Below are positions 9,080 to 18,524 of a DNA stretch of 64,000 nt, piece by piece. The number at the start of each line of letters is the position of its first letter. The first letter of the stretch is position 1. The notes beneath the pieces are model-generated. The model worked only from the letters and a program-made list of their open reading frames with translations, had not been told where the DNA came from and ran no database searches. This DNA is from Roseiarcus sp963794155 (GTDB taxonomy: Bacteria > Pseudomonadota > Alphaproteobacteria > Rhizobiales > Beijerinckiaceae). A program made the position numbers and the translations under genes. Where the stretch lies: positions 248,001-312,000 of the forward strand of contig CAWCCX010000016.1 in assembly GCA_963794155.1 (NCBI GenBank), written 5' to 3'.

Positions 9080-9856
9080 TTGCTCAAACATCCGACCCTC
9101 GATCAACTTTACGCCCTCGGCCTCCAGGGCATGGCCAAGGGCTTTACGGAAATCGGCGCCGAGGCCGACAATCTCGACAAACGCGAATGGCTGGGGCTTC
9201 TGCTCGATCGCGAGGCGTCATGGCGTCAGGATAAGAGATTCGCGGCGCGACTGCGCTACGCCAAATTGCGCCAGCAAGCCTGCGCCGAAGATGTCGATTA
9301 TCGAAGCCCGCGCGGCCTCGATCGGCCCCTGTTCCAAAAGCTCGTCGAGGGGCATTGGGTCGAGGCCCACGAAAACTTGACCCTCGTTGGCCCGACCGGC
9401 GTCGGCAAGTCATGGCTCGCTTCAGCGCTTGGCCACAAGGCCTGCCGCGATAATCGCTCGGTGCTCTATCACCGCATCCCAAAGCTCTTCGAAGATCTCG
9501 CCCTGGCGCGCGGCGATGGCCGTCATCCGCGCCTCCTGCGTGCGCTCGGCCGCGCCGACCTTCTCATTCTCGACGATTGGGGATTGGAGCCACTCGACGC
9601 CGGCGCCCGGCATGATCTTCTGGAAATCCTCGAAGAGCGATACGGCCGCCGCTCGACCATCGTCACATCCCAACTCCCCGTGGACCGCTGGCATCAAGTC
9701 GTCAACGACCCAACCTACGCCGATGCGATCCTCGACCGTCTCGTTCACAACGCCCATCGGATCGAACTGGCTGGCGAAAGCTTGCGACGCGTCCGGCCAA
9801 GTCGTGAAAAAATTGCAGATGAAAGCTTGACCAGACAACAGCCCAAGCGCCAATAA
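9080..9856 (+). CDS. istB: IS21 helper ATPase IstB
   Basis: This is a 258-residue AAA+ ATPase of the DnaC/IstB type that assists IstA in target capture. A Walker A GPTGVGKSW and a Walker B LLILDDWG are visible, together with the STIVTSQ sensor region and DRLVHNAHRI. The start is a TTG at 9080 with AGGAG (9067-9071) at proper distance. It follows istA by 11 bp, the classical istAB arrangement. Confidence 0.93.
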   Translation: MLKHPTLDQLYALGLQGMAKGFTEIGAEADNLDKREWLGLLLDREASWRQDKRFAARLRYAKLRQQACAEDVDYRSPRGLDRPLFQKLVEGHWVEAHENLTLVGPTGVGKSWLASALGHKACRDNRSVLYHRIPKLFEDLALARGDGRHPRLLRALGRADLLILDDWGLEPLDAGARHDLLEILEERYGRRSTIVTSQLPVDRWHQVVNDPTYADAILDRLVHNAHRIELAGESLRRVRPSREKIADESLTRQQPKRQ

Positions 9857-9967
9857 TCGAAGCGCCAGCGAGCCCGCACCACCATGGCGGCATCATTCCG
9901 TTACAGGTGGCGGCATCACGTCGTTACAACATGGCGCTTTCGTCGGAATCCGCAAAACGTAGCTGAT

Positions 9968-11113
9968 CAATTAGCACCGACCACGATCCGGGCCGATCTT
10001 TGCGCAATATTCATCTCATTGGAACTGAGCCGATCGACCTGGCTGGTTACGTCATTGTCGCCAGGCCGCGGAGAGAAGATGTCAAAGCACAGCGTGTCCG
10101 CCGGGGATATCGCTGCGCTGTTGGCCCGCATTTTGGAGCTCAGGAGGAAAGCGTACGCGCGGACCGGAAAATCCTTCCCGATCATCGTCATTCAAGAAGC
10201 GGGGTTGGACGGTTTCTGGATTCACCGTGTCTTGCTGAGTGAGGGAATTGAGAGCCACGTTGTCGATGCAGCCTCAATTGCGACTTCGCGCCGGCGGCGT
10301 CGGGCCAAGACCGACAGGATCGATGGCGAGGCTTTGCTTCGCGCGCTGCTCGCCCACAAGCGCGGCGAACCGCGGGTCTGTTCAATGGTTCGGGCGCCGA
10401 CGCCTGAAGATGAAGACCGCCGCCGGATTTGCCGTGAGCGCAAGGTGCTGATCATGGAACGGGTTCAGCACGTCAACCGGATCAAAGGATTGCTCTTCTC
10501 TCAGGGCGCATCCGAGTATGAGCCGTTGCGTCGCGATCGACGGGCGCGGCTGGATGCGCTCCAGACTGGCGACGGCCGTCGCTTGCCCGAACATCTCAAA
10601 GCCCAGGTTTGTCGAGAACTCGATCGGCTCGAATTGCTTCTCGAGCAGATCAAAGCTGTGGAGTCCGAGCGGGACGCGCTGCTCAACGCACAACAAACCA
10701 AAGGGTTGGCCCCGCCGCCGATGTTGCTGGGTGTCCATGGGATTGGGCCGGAATTCGCTTCGGTCCTCTGGTCTGAGGGACTCTCCAGGCACTTCGATAA
10801 CCGCCGACAGGTCGCCGCTTATGCCGGCCTTGCCCCGACGCCTTGGCAAAGCGGGTCGGTCAATCGCGAGCAGGGCATCTCGCAATCGGGCAACCCGCGA
10901 CTACGGACAACGATGATTCAGCTCGCCTGGCTTTGGATACGCTATCAGCCGCGCTCCGCACTCACCCTCTGGTTCCAGGACCGAAACGAACGTAACGGCG
11001 GTCGTCGGCGCAAGACGACGATCGTGGCGCTGGCGCGAAAGCTGCTGGTCGCACTCTGGAAATATCTGAGCGCTGGGGTCGTGATCGAAGGCGCCATGAT
11101 TAGGCCCGCCTGA
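9968..11113 (+). pseudogene. IS110-family transposase, main part (5' end displaced by IS21)
   Basis: The frame encodes a RuvC-like DEDD transposase with visible acidic residues in IVIQEAGLDGFW and KTDRIDGEALL, a coiled middle region, and the C-terminal Tnp20 part with GVHGIGPEFASVL and the serine in ISQSGNPRLRTTM. The first acidic site reads FISLELSRS, so Glu replaces the usual Asp. The native start codon is at 7353, before the IS21 copy. A shorter product could start at the ATG at 10079 (344 residues), but it would lack the first catalytic site. It is probably inactive unless the IS21 element excises precisely. Confidence 0.85.
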
Positions 11114-11828
11114 CGATAGCCCCCGTCTTCCACGCATCCAATCCCGTAATCCTCAGGACGTGATCAGTCCTGACGGATCCAGGTGGACGAACCGAAGCAA
11201 GCCGTGGCCTGAAACGCCGTTTTCGAGAAAGGTTCTCGTCTTCCTGAGCCCTACCCGCCGCAAGCGGGATGTTGGTGCAGCCGTCGCGAACGGCGACCGT
11301 ATGTGAGGTTGATCGTGCTCGGAAACGAGCCGCGTCACGCTTAGAGGGCTCAGAACCTCGGATACCGGACAAACCGCTGGAGACTTATCACCCGGAAACA
11401 AACCGCTTGACTGCCACCTGCTCATGTGAGGCTTGCTCGGCGTTTACTCGCGTTGCGGCCCGCACACTCGCGCGGTCACCTATATGTGACCAGCTACACC
11501 GAAGGCTTCAGCCATTTCGTCACCTCCATGACTGCTCCGGTTGCTTCCGGCTGGAGCGTTCGCCGGGTGGGACTTGCACCCACTGGAAAAGCGCCGCCTT
11601 CTCACGGCGCACACGTGAAGCGGTCATTGTAGATCGCGGCTGTGGGGTCGCTGCTCGGGAAAGCTGTCGGTTGCGTTTTGCTCACGTCAGCCGCGCTTTG
11701 ACACGCCCAATCGGTGTGTTGCAAAGCGCAGGAAGCGGGCCTAGAGTAACGTCGCGCTCGCGGAAGATGCGGGTTCCTCGAGTGGCCGAGTTCGCTGAGA
11801 GCCGCGACAACTAAAGGGAAATCGCAAG
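11114..11828. other. Intergenic stretch with no convincing gene
   Basis: This 715-bp stretch holds the unmarked right end of the IS110 element and unidentified flanking DNA. Open frames across it have erratic composition and no recognisable domain. It precedes the broken PEP-CTERM gene, so a promoter for that gene may lie near the right side, but none was identified. Confidence 0.5.
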
Positions 11829-12640
11829 ATGACCCGCACCGCCTTGTGGTTGACGCTATCAGTGCTGATTGGGAGCATCGACCTGACGCCGGCAAGAGCG
11901 GCGACCTACGTGGTTAACGTGTTTTACGGCGTCCGACGGTCCTCGCGCCAAACGGCTCGCTGGTTTCGACGTACCATGTGGTAACGGCCGAGACGGAGCC
12001 TGCGCTCCCATCCGACCCGGTCGCTGCGGAAGATGGCTCAGGCGCCGCAGAGGCGCCGGACGACAACCTCTTGACACAAATGCAACTCGATCCGGCGATA
12101 GCGGCGGCTTTTGCCAATATACCTTCCTGGGTTTTCACCGGGCTTGGGGGTCTCGAAGACACAAACGGATTTGGCTTTGTTGTCAGCGCCGCCACCGAGG
12201 GGCTCACTCCGCCAGATCCCGCTGTTGAGGCTTTCCAAGCCCAACTTGCCGCCAATGTTGGGGGGCCCTTCGTCACGACGCTGGATCCTGGCTTCTTCGC
12301 CCCCCTAACGACCCAAGCCTATTGCAATTTTGAGGCAATACAATATCCCGGCTTACCTTGTGGTCCGGTCCAGACCGTGCCCGCCACGACTGACGGTTAT
12401 GCATTTTCCTACACGCTCGATTACCTAAGCGGCAGCACAGCGTTGGTCAACGTTAACTACTACTTCGACAATGTTACTGAGCAACAGACCGTGCCCGAGC
12501 CGTCGACGTGGGCGATGATGATGCTCGGCTTCGCAGGCCTCGGGTACGCTGGGTATCGTCGGCGACAGAAATTCGCGGGCGCAGTGAGCTTCTGGGGACG
12601 GTGCCAGACAGGTCGCCGAGTCGCCCGTCGAGGTCCATAG
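11829..12640 (+). pseudogene. PEPxxWA-CTERM sorted exported protein, frameshifted near the N-terminus
   Basis: The ATG at 11829 follows AAAGGGA and starts a signal peptide (MTRTALWLTLSVLIGS, cleavage near ARAA). At about 11934 the frame shifts: the continuation is TVLAPNGSLVSTYHVVTAE in another frame, running to 12640. Near the C-terminus is VPEPSTWAMMMLGFAGLGYA then YRRRQK, a PEP-CTERM signal of the PEPxxWA type, recognised by exosortase and used to anchor or release exported proteins. About 20 residues follow the basic cluster, longer than usual, suggesting the stop codon is also altered. The central part has no recognised domain. No exosortase gene is visible in the window. Confidence 0.75.
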
Positions 12641-12847
12641 TTTGATCCGCGCCACCTTGAGCGATTAGCTGCGCAACCGAGGCCGGGGGTAAGAGCATTC
12701 CGCGAATGACGCTCCTTGCGGATAGTGTTGAAAAACTCGAATTTCCGCATCGATCACAATTCAGGAGACCGCTGGCGGCCTCGGTGAAAAATTCAGGGGG
12801 TCGGCGGACCGACGGGTTGCCGCGGCGTAATGCCCTCCTTGCGGCGG

Positions 12848-13474
12848 CTACGGCGCCCGCGGAAACAGTCCGTTGGCTTTTCGAGTTTTACCTACCCGCC
12901 GCCGCCCAACGCTGCGTCTCAGGGCCAGGATCTTGCCCGCCGGGGTCGATCGGTAGTCGGGCAGGTCGAGGAGGGCGCGCTCGGCTCCAGCAGGATTGTA
13001 CAGCGCCAGCAGACGCAGCGGCTCCCAGCCTTTATTGATGGTCGAGCGAAAGATTGCGATCGGGATATAGATCGTGTCCCCAGGCCGCACGACGAACGGC
13101 GGCTGGTCGTCGACAGCCACCAGCCACAAATTATGGATTGCGCCGATTATTGTCCCGACCATAGTTGGCGAGAAACATTTCATCATGAAGTAGAAAGGCA
13201 GATAAATGACCCGGCCGAGGAAGCTATATATGATCTGCCCAGGGGCTACATCGTGACCGGCTTGGTTTGTCCAAAGCTAATCGGCCACATAGGCATGATA
13301 GTTAAGCTGCTCCAAATTAATGTCCTGCCCCAACGAATAGGCAAGCCTTGCGCCGAGCATGGAACTAAGCGCAATCAGCAAGAAATGCAGGAAAATTTGC
13401 TTGCGTCGGCTTGGCCGGCGCACTGTATCCATTGGAAATGGCAAGGATTCGTCCTGACCTACTTTCAAGTCCAC
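12848..13474 (-). pseudogene. Chimera: membrane protein N-terminus joined in frame to a cupin C-terminus, with an amber stop
   Basis: From 13474 the frame encodes a basic segment, one membrane helix (FLHFLLIALSSMLGARLAYS) and GQDINLEQLNYHAYVAD, resembling the opening of multi-pass glycan-related membrane proteins. A TAG at 13277-13279 interrupts it. The same frame continues LWTNQAGHDVAPGQIIYSFL and another hydrophobic stretch. At 13115 it changes abruptly into the C-terminal half of the cupin at 14456 (DDQPPFVVRPGDTIYIP onward). The cupin part is a 205-bp near-identical copy of 14461-14665. The hybrid seems to be a recombination product with no function; its 18-bp distance to the methyltransferase suggests that the two once formed an operon. 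Confidence 0.7.
12910..13114. repeat. 205-bp direct repeat, copy 1 (cupin 3' end)
   Basis: This segment matches 14461-14665 over exactly 205 bp with roughly nine in ten bases identical and no indel, in the same orientation. Divergence between the copies shows that the duplication is not recent. It is the cupin part of the chimeric pseudogene. Confidence 0.85.
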
Positions 13475-13492
13475 GGCGCCCTCAGATTGCCC

Positions 13493-14293
13493 TTAGCGCT
13501 CGGCGACAAGATATTGACACCAACCGGTCATCGACCAGTAGGCCAAGGTCAGGGAGACAGTATCCCGCCCGCGCGCTGCGTGTATCGCAACTTCCTGATC
13601 CACAAACGGGACGCTCGCAGTCCCAATTTCGCGCAGTCTGAGGCCAGCGTCCGTGAGTGCAGCGGTGACCGCGACGACATCGGGAATGGATGAGCGGTGC
13701 GTGGCATCGTCGAAGTAGTTTCCGGTCATAATCTGTAGGTCGGCGGTAGCCAGGTCCGCGGTTGTCGGCAAAAAAGCGGACTCTGGCCGCGGCCATTCAA
13801 GGAAGATGCGCCCTTGTGGGGCCATCCGAGAGATCGCCCAGGCAACAAACGCGATGGGATCATCGATATGCTCGATGAAGTTGGCGGCTAGGATTGCGTC
13901 GAACCGGCGTCCATCAAACGCTGGCGGCTTCTCCGGCCAAACCCCAATCTCAAATTCTTCATAGCGGTCAAAAGAAGCGCCTTGCGTACCCGCCCAAGCG
14001 AACATGCGGAGATCCGGCCGCGCGGGGTCGGGCCATGAACGGAAGACTTGCAGGGAGCCATCGCCAGCGCCAACGTCCAGTACCGTAGAACCTAGCGGCA
14101 GGGTCTTTATGAACCTGCAACGAGGCCCAAAAACGTGCAGGCTGTGGATCGCCTGCTCGAACGTCAGATTTGGCTCCCGTCCCGGGCGACACAGTCGCTC
14201 AACAGTCCGTAAATCGAAACCTGCCATTGCGCCGGCTCTAATTTGGACAAACTCAGGGGCCCAGGGAAGTCCCAGGACGGAAAACGCTGTCAT
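13493..14293 (-). CDS. SAM-dependent class I methyltransferase
   Basis: The 266-residue frame contains the SAM-binding motif I (STVLDVGAGDGSLQVF) near residue 70, a motif II-like RFDAILAANFIEHIDDP near 130 and a post-motif GRIFLEWPRPESAF, the order of a Rossmann-fold methyltransferase of the type acting on small molecules or sugars. The start is uncertain: no strong ribosome-binding site precedes the start codon at 14293 or the ATG at 14227 (MAGFDLRTV). The substrate cannot be read from sequence. It lies between the two cupin copies and just upstream of the chimeric membrane-protein remnant, so it may be a survivor of a larger surface-polysaccharide cluster. Confidence 0.7.
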   Translation of the reverse strand: MTAFSVLGLPWAPEFVQIRAGAMAGFDLRTVERLCRPGREPNLTFEQAIHSLHVFGPRCRFIKTLPLGSTVLDVGAGDGSLQVFRSWPDPARPDLRMFAWAGTQGASFDRYEEFEIGVWPEKPPAFDGRRFDAILAANFIEHIDDPIAFVAWAISRMAPQGRIFLEWPRPESAFLPTTADLATADLQIMTGNYFDDATHRSSIPDVVAVTAALTDAGLRLREIGTASVPFVDQEVAIHAARGRDTVSLTLAYWSMTGWCQYLVAER

Positions 14294-14455
14294 AATCCGC
14301 GAAGCAATGGCCGGCGTAAAGGCTCTGCCGGTTCGCTTCGTTGCGTTCCCAACTTTCTTGGCGACAGCCCGATCTTGAAGGCCGCAGCGACAAGCGAATG
14401 TCCGCTATTTGCGCGAAGCGGCCGCGGGCGAAAGCAGACCGATTGGGGTTTGATC

Positions 14456-14869
14456 CTAGTCGCTGCGTTTCAGGGCCAGGATCTTGCCCGCGGGAGTCGC
14501 TCGGTAGTCGGGCAGGTCGAGGAGGGCGCGCTCCGCCCCGGCAGGATTGTACAAGGCCAGGAGACGCAGCGGCTCCCAGCCGGTATTGATGGTCGAGTGA
14601 AAAATTGCGATCGGGATATAGATCGTGTCCCCCGGCCGCACGACGAACGGCGGCTTGTCGTCGACCATCTGTTCTCCCGTTCCCGAGAGAACGTAGAGGA
14701 TCTCTTCGGACAAGGGATGATTGTGGCGGACATGGCCCTGCCCGGGCAGCAGCACGACTTCGCCGAAGGTGAGCTTCGCGCCGGGGTTCTGCTCCGGGCT
14801 TACCAGCCACTTGATGACCCCCCAGTCGAAACTATGGGTTACGACGTCGTCCGCATCGATCGATGGCAT
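14456..14869 (-). CDS. Cupin-domain protein (Cupin_2)
   Basis: The 137-residue protein is a single small beta-barrel cupin. Metal-binding motif 1 appears as GHVRHNHPLSEEILYVLSG and motif 2 as RPGDTIYIPIAIFHSTIN. The ATG at 14867-14869 has AGGAAG upstream and is preferred to the longer frame at 14935. Such proteins bind a metal and act as isomerases, dioxygenases or sensors; the specific role is unknown. Its last 205 bp were duplicated 1.5 kb away. Confidence 0.85.
   Translation of the reverse strand: MPSIDADDVVTHSFDWGVIKWLVSPEQNPGAKLTFGEVVLLPGQGHVRHNHPLSEEILYVLSGTGEQMVDDKPPFVVRPGDTIYIPIAIFHSTINTGWEPLRLLALYNPAGAERALLDLPDYRATPAGKILALKRSD
14461..14665. repeat. 205-bp direct repeat, copy 2 (within intact cupin)
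   Basis: This is the parental copy of the repeat at 12910-13114, forming the 3' half of the intact cupin gene. The two copies flank the methyltransferase gene, so recombination between them would delete it. Confidence 0.85.
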
Positions 14870-14945
14870 GATCGCTTCCTCCCCTTTTGCGCCGCCGGGC
14901 TTTGCATGTGTCCACGCTCGGGCTGCCCTCGTCAACGCCCTCTCC

Positions 14946-15669
14946 TCAAGGCGTCAGGGTTAGCGCCTTGAGCTCCTTCCGAGCCGTGCCAAAGGCGCCA
15001 AGCTGATAGACAGATGCGCCCGCCGGTGAGAACGTGAACGAAGGGAATGGCTCCGCCAATATCTCGTTCAAATATTTTTCCGTTCCGACGCCGATTGTCA
15101 CGTGCGGGTTGAATTTCTTGCCCGCCGCGTCTCTCACGAAATTGGCGACGTAGCTGATCAGAGACTTCTTGGATATCGCGTCCGCCCTCGTCGCTGAAGA
15201 ACGCCGCAGGTGTCCCGGTCTTCACGGTGTAGGGCTCGACGGCCTTGATGAGCGCATTTTGCAGCCGATGCAGGTCTTCAGTCGGTTCGACAACGATTCC
15301 CGCAAGCCCAATCGGGGGAGCCGGGATGTAGTAGTACTTGAACGCCTTCAGCGTCCATGACGTGGGTTTCTCTTTGGAAAACACCGCATCCGCCGCCGCA
15401 AACACTTTGTCGAGGTCGTCGGTGCGGACGAACTGCTGCAACATTGAGATGTGCGGGTGGTGCGTCTCGTCGAGAGTGAAACCCTTGGGAAAAGACTTGA
15501 GCAGACGCGCGTTGGCGGCCATCGCGTGCTGAACCATTGTGGCGTCGGGTTCGAGTGCGATGTCGACCGCCGTGACCGGGTTTTGTTGGGCGACCGCCCC
15601 TTGGACAAACGCCATCGCCAATCCCAGCCCGAGTCCAATGGTCGTGAAGACTTCGAGACGCCCCAGCAT
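14946..15669 (-). pseudogene. Exported 2H phosphoesterase (2'-5' RNA ligase-like), frameshifted
   Basis: The ATG at 15667-15669 (AGAGG upstream) begins a signal peptide ending near GAVAQQ. The two histidine motifs of the 2H superfamily are visible: HPHISML and, in the second frame, NPHVTIGVG. Between them, at about 15168, the frame shifts by one base: KSLISYVANFVRDAAGKKF follows in the other frame and the protein then ends normally at 14946. Joined, it would be about 240 residues. Both catalytic motifs being intact argues for a recent event or an assembly error. A periplasmic location is predicted; the substrate is unknown. Confidence 0.75.
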
Positions 15670-16076
15670 GCGTGCCTCTTCCGAAACCCTTCCGATCAAT
15701 CTGACCCGTTTCTAGACGGTCGGTCCACTATTCGCCAGCGCCCGACGCCGCTCATCGGAGGCTGTCAGGAAGCGCCCACCTTTGTTCTTGAACGGCGGTA
15801 GACTTGGCGCGCCGGACGAGCTTCGAACTGCTACGCCGAAACAATCCCCCCGAAAAATGATCCCGCCGCTGAACGCTGGAACGTCCTCTCCTGACGCATC
15901 GTTGCTGTTGAGGGCGAACGAGTGAAGATCGGCTTCGGGTCGGACACCGAAATCCAGACTGAGATGCTACCGCGCGAGGCCGCCTTGCGCGCCAGCCAAA
16001 TTTCAATAAAAAGATCCACCGAAACATGAATCAAGAGCCGAGCGACTGCCGGCATGCCCAAAAGGGAGAGAACGTA
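15670..16076. other. Intergenic region before the sugar-catabolic genes
   Basis: About 400 bp separate the divergent 2H phosphoesterase and isomerase genes. No coding frame is convincing. It must contain at least one promoter for each side. I found no clear operator. Confidence 0.5.
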
Positions 16077-17126
<1,050 letters not shown>

Positions 17127-17148
17127 ACCGCGGTTTCGGGGACCTATC

Positions 17149-18294
17149 ATGAGCGCCAAGAAGAAACTCAACGTGGGGCTGGTCGGCGCCGGCTTCATGG
17201 GCCGGACCCACGCCAACGCCTTCGCCAAGGTCAATCAGTTCTTCGATCTCGAGCACCAGCCGGTCCTCAAGGCGGTTTGCGCCCGCAACGCCGCCGGCGC
17301 CAAAGCCTTCGCCGCCAATTGGGGCTTCGAGGCGTTCGAGACCGACTGGCGCGATCTGGTCAAGCGCGACGACATCGACCTCATCGACATCGCCAGCCCG
17401 AACGATACCCACGAGGAAATCGCGATCGCCGCGGCCAAGGCGGGCAAGATGGTGATGTGCGAGAAGCCGCTTGGCCGAAACGCCGCCGAAGCGGAGAAGA
17501 TGGTCGCGGCGGTCGAAAAGGCGAAGCGGCCGAACATGGTCTGGTACAATTATCGGCGGGTTCCGGCGGTCACGCTCGCCAAGCAGCTCGTCGATGAGGG
17601 ACGTCTCGGGCGCATATTCCACTACCGCGCCAAATTCCTGCAGGACTGGACCATTTCCGCCGATCTGCCGCAGGGCGGGACGGGCCTGTGGCGCCTCGAC
17701 GCCAGTGTGGCGGGCAGCGGCGTCACCGGCGACCTGCTCGCCCATTGCATCGACACCGCGCTGTGGCTCAACGGCCCAATCGACAAGGTCGCCGGGATGA
17801 CCGAGACCTTCATCAAGGAGCGCAGTCACAACCTCACCGGCAAGGTCGAGAAGGTCACGATCGACGACGCGAGCGCCTTTCTCGCCCGGTTTCACAATGG
17901 CTCGCTCGCAACCTTCGAGGCGACGCGTTACGCGCGCGGCCACAAGGCGCTCTACACGTTCGAAATCAACGGCGCGAACGCATCGATCATGTGGGATCTG
18001 CACGATCTCCACCGCCTGCAATATTTCGATCATAGCGACGAAGGCAGGGTGCGCGGCTGGCGTGCGCTGCACATCACCGACAGCGACCACCCCTACATGA
18101 AGCATTGGTGGGTGCCCGGCCTGCAGATCGGCTATGAGCACACCTTCATTCACCAGGCCGCCGATTTCCTGGAAGGCCTGGCTACGGGCAAGCCGGCGAG
18201 CCCGACGTTCCGCGACGCGCTCGCCACCGACCGGGTCACCGACGCGGTGCTCAAGTCGGCTGGGTCGGGCCGCTGGGAGACCGTCGCTTCCTAG
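17149..18294 (+). CDS. Gfo/Idh/MocA-family NAD(P)-dependent oxidoreductase
   Basis: The protein has 381 residues. The N-terminal Rossmann fold shows VGLVGAGFMGRTHANAF, and the family's catalytic EKPLGRNAAEAE stretch (EKP with the active-site Lys) is at about residue 105. The C-terminal alpha/beta domain contains GVTGDLLAHCIDTALWL with the conserved Asp and His. It oxidises or reduces a sugar or cyclitol hydroxyl using NAD(P). It is co-transcribed with the upstream isomerase, and the TIM-barrel gene follows after a palindromic repeat. Confidence 0.88.
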   Translation: MSAKKKLNVGLVGAGFMGRTHANAFAKVNQFFDLEHQPVLKAVCARNAAGAKAFAANWGFEAFETDWRDLVKRDDIDLIDIASPNDTHEEIAIAAAKAGKMVMCEKPLGRNAAEAEKMVAAVEKAKRPNMVWYNYRRVPAVTLAKQLVDEGRLGRIFHYRAKFLQDWTISADLPQGGTGLWRLDASVAGSGVTGDLLAHCIDTALWLNGPIDKVAGMTETFIKERSHNLTGKVEKVTIDDASAFLARFHNGSLATFEATRYARGHKALYTFEINGANASIMWDLHDLHRLQYFDHSDEGRVRGWRALHITDSDHPYMKHWWVPGLQIGYEHTFIHQAADFLEGLATGKPASPTFRDALATDRVTDAVLKSAGSGRWETVAS

Positions 18295-18344
18295 CGGCTG
18301 GCGGTCGTGGCTGGCCGCCGGCGCAAATTGCAATTCAGTGGAAT

Positions 18345-18445
18345 CGTCATTGCGAGGACCCCCGGGCTTTGACCCGGGGGGACGAAGCAATCCAGACGCC
18401 CCGGAGTGCTTCGATCTGGATTGCTTCGCTTCGCTCGCAATGACG
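18345..18445. repeat. Palindromic interspersed repeat (REP/MITE-like)
   Basis: The ends CGTCATTGCGAG (18345-18356) and CTCGCAATGACG (18434-18445) are perfect inverted repeats. Inside, GAAGCAATCCAGA pairs with TCTGGATTGCTTC. An outer pair, GCAAATTGCA and TGCAATTTGC, may extend the element to about 18320-18475. Short GC-rich palindromes with this sequence pattern are, in my recollection, dispersed in several alphaproteobacterial genomes. It lies between two co-directional genes and could fold in mRNA. Confidence 0.75.
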
Positions 18446-18524
18446 GTCGCGCTTCCATCCAAATGCAATTTGCTCTAGCGCAATGATTGCAGACTTCCTC
18501 GAAATCGCTCGGAGCTAGGTCCAG

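Larger units (their letters stand above)
7368..9950 (+). mobile_element. IS21-family insertion sequence
   Basis: The ends carry imperfect inverted repeats: GATTCCGACGGAAGCC (7368-7383) against the complement of 9935-9950, matching at 14 of 16 positions. Inside the left end are three copies of an 18-bp motif (7393, 7416, 7439) and inside the right end two inverted copies (9885, 9908), all spaced exactly 23 bp, as expected of multiple transposase-binding sites in IS21 elements. The element carries istA (frameshifted) and istB. A 13- to 16-bp direct repeat flanks it. It lies within the beginning of an IS110 transposase gene. Confidence 0.85.

Noticed and set aside
10079..11113. IS110 transposase starting at the ATG at 10079
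   Set aside because: Conserved N-terminal sequence with the first catalytic residue lies upstream and matches the separated start at 7353.
11269..11814. 181-residue frame after the IS110 element
   Set aside because: Cys/Arg/Ser-rich with no domain, no ribosome-binding site and inconsistent composition; treated as noncoding debris.
18345..18445. Simple rho-independent terminator after gfo/idh
   Set aside because: The stem is about 100 bp long with multiple nested arms and no following T-run, which fits a repeat element better.
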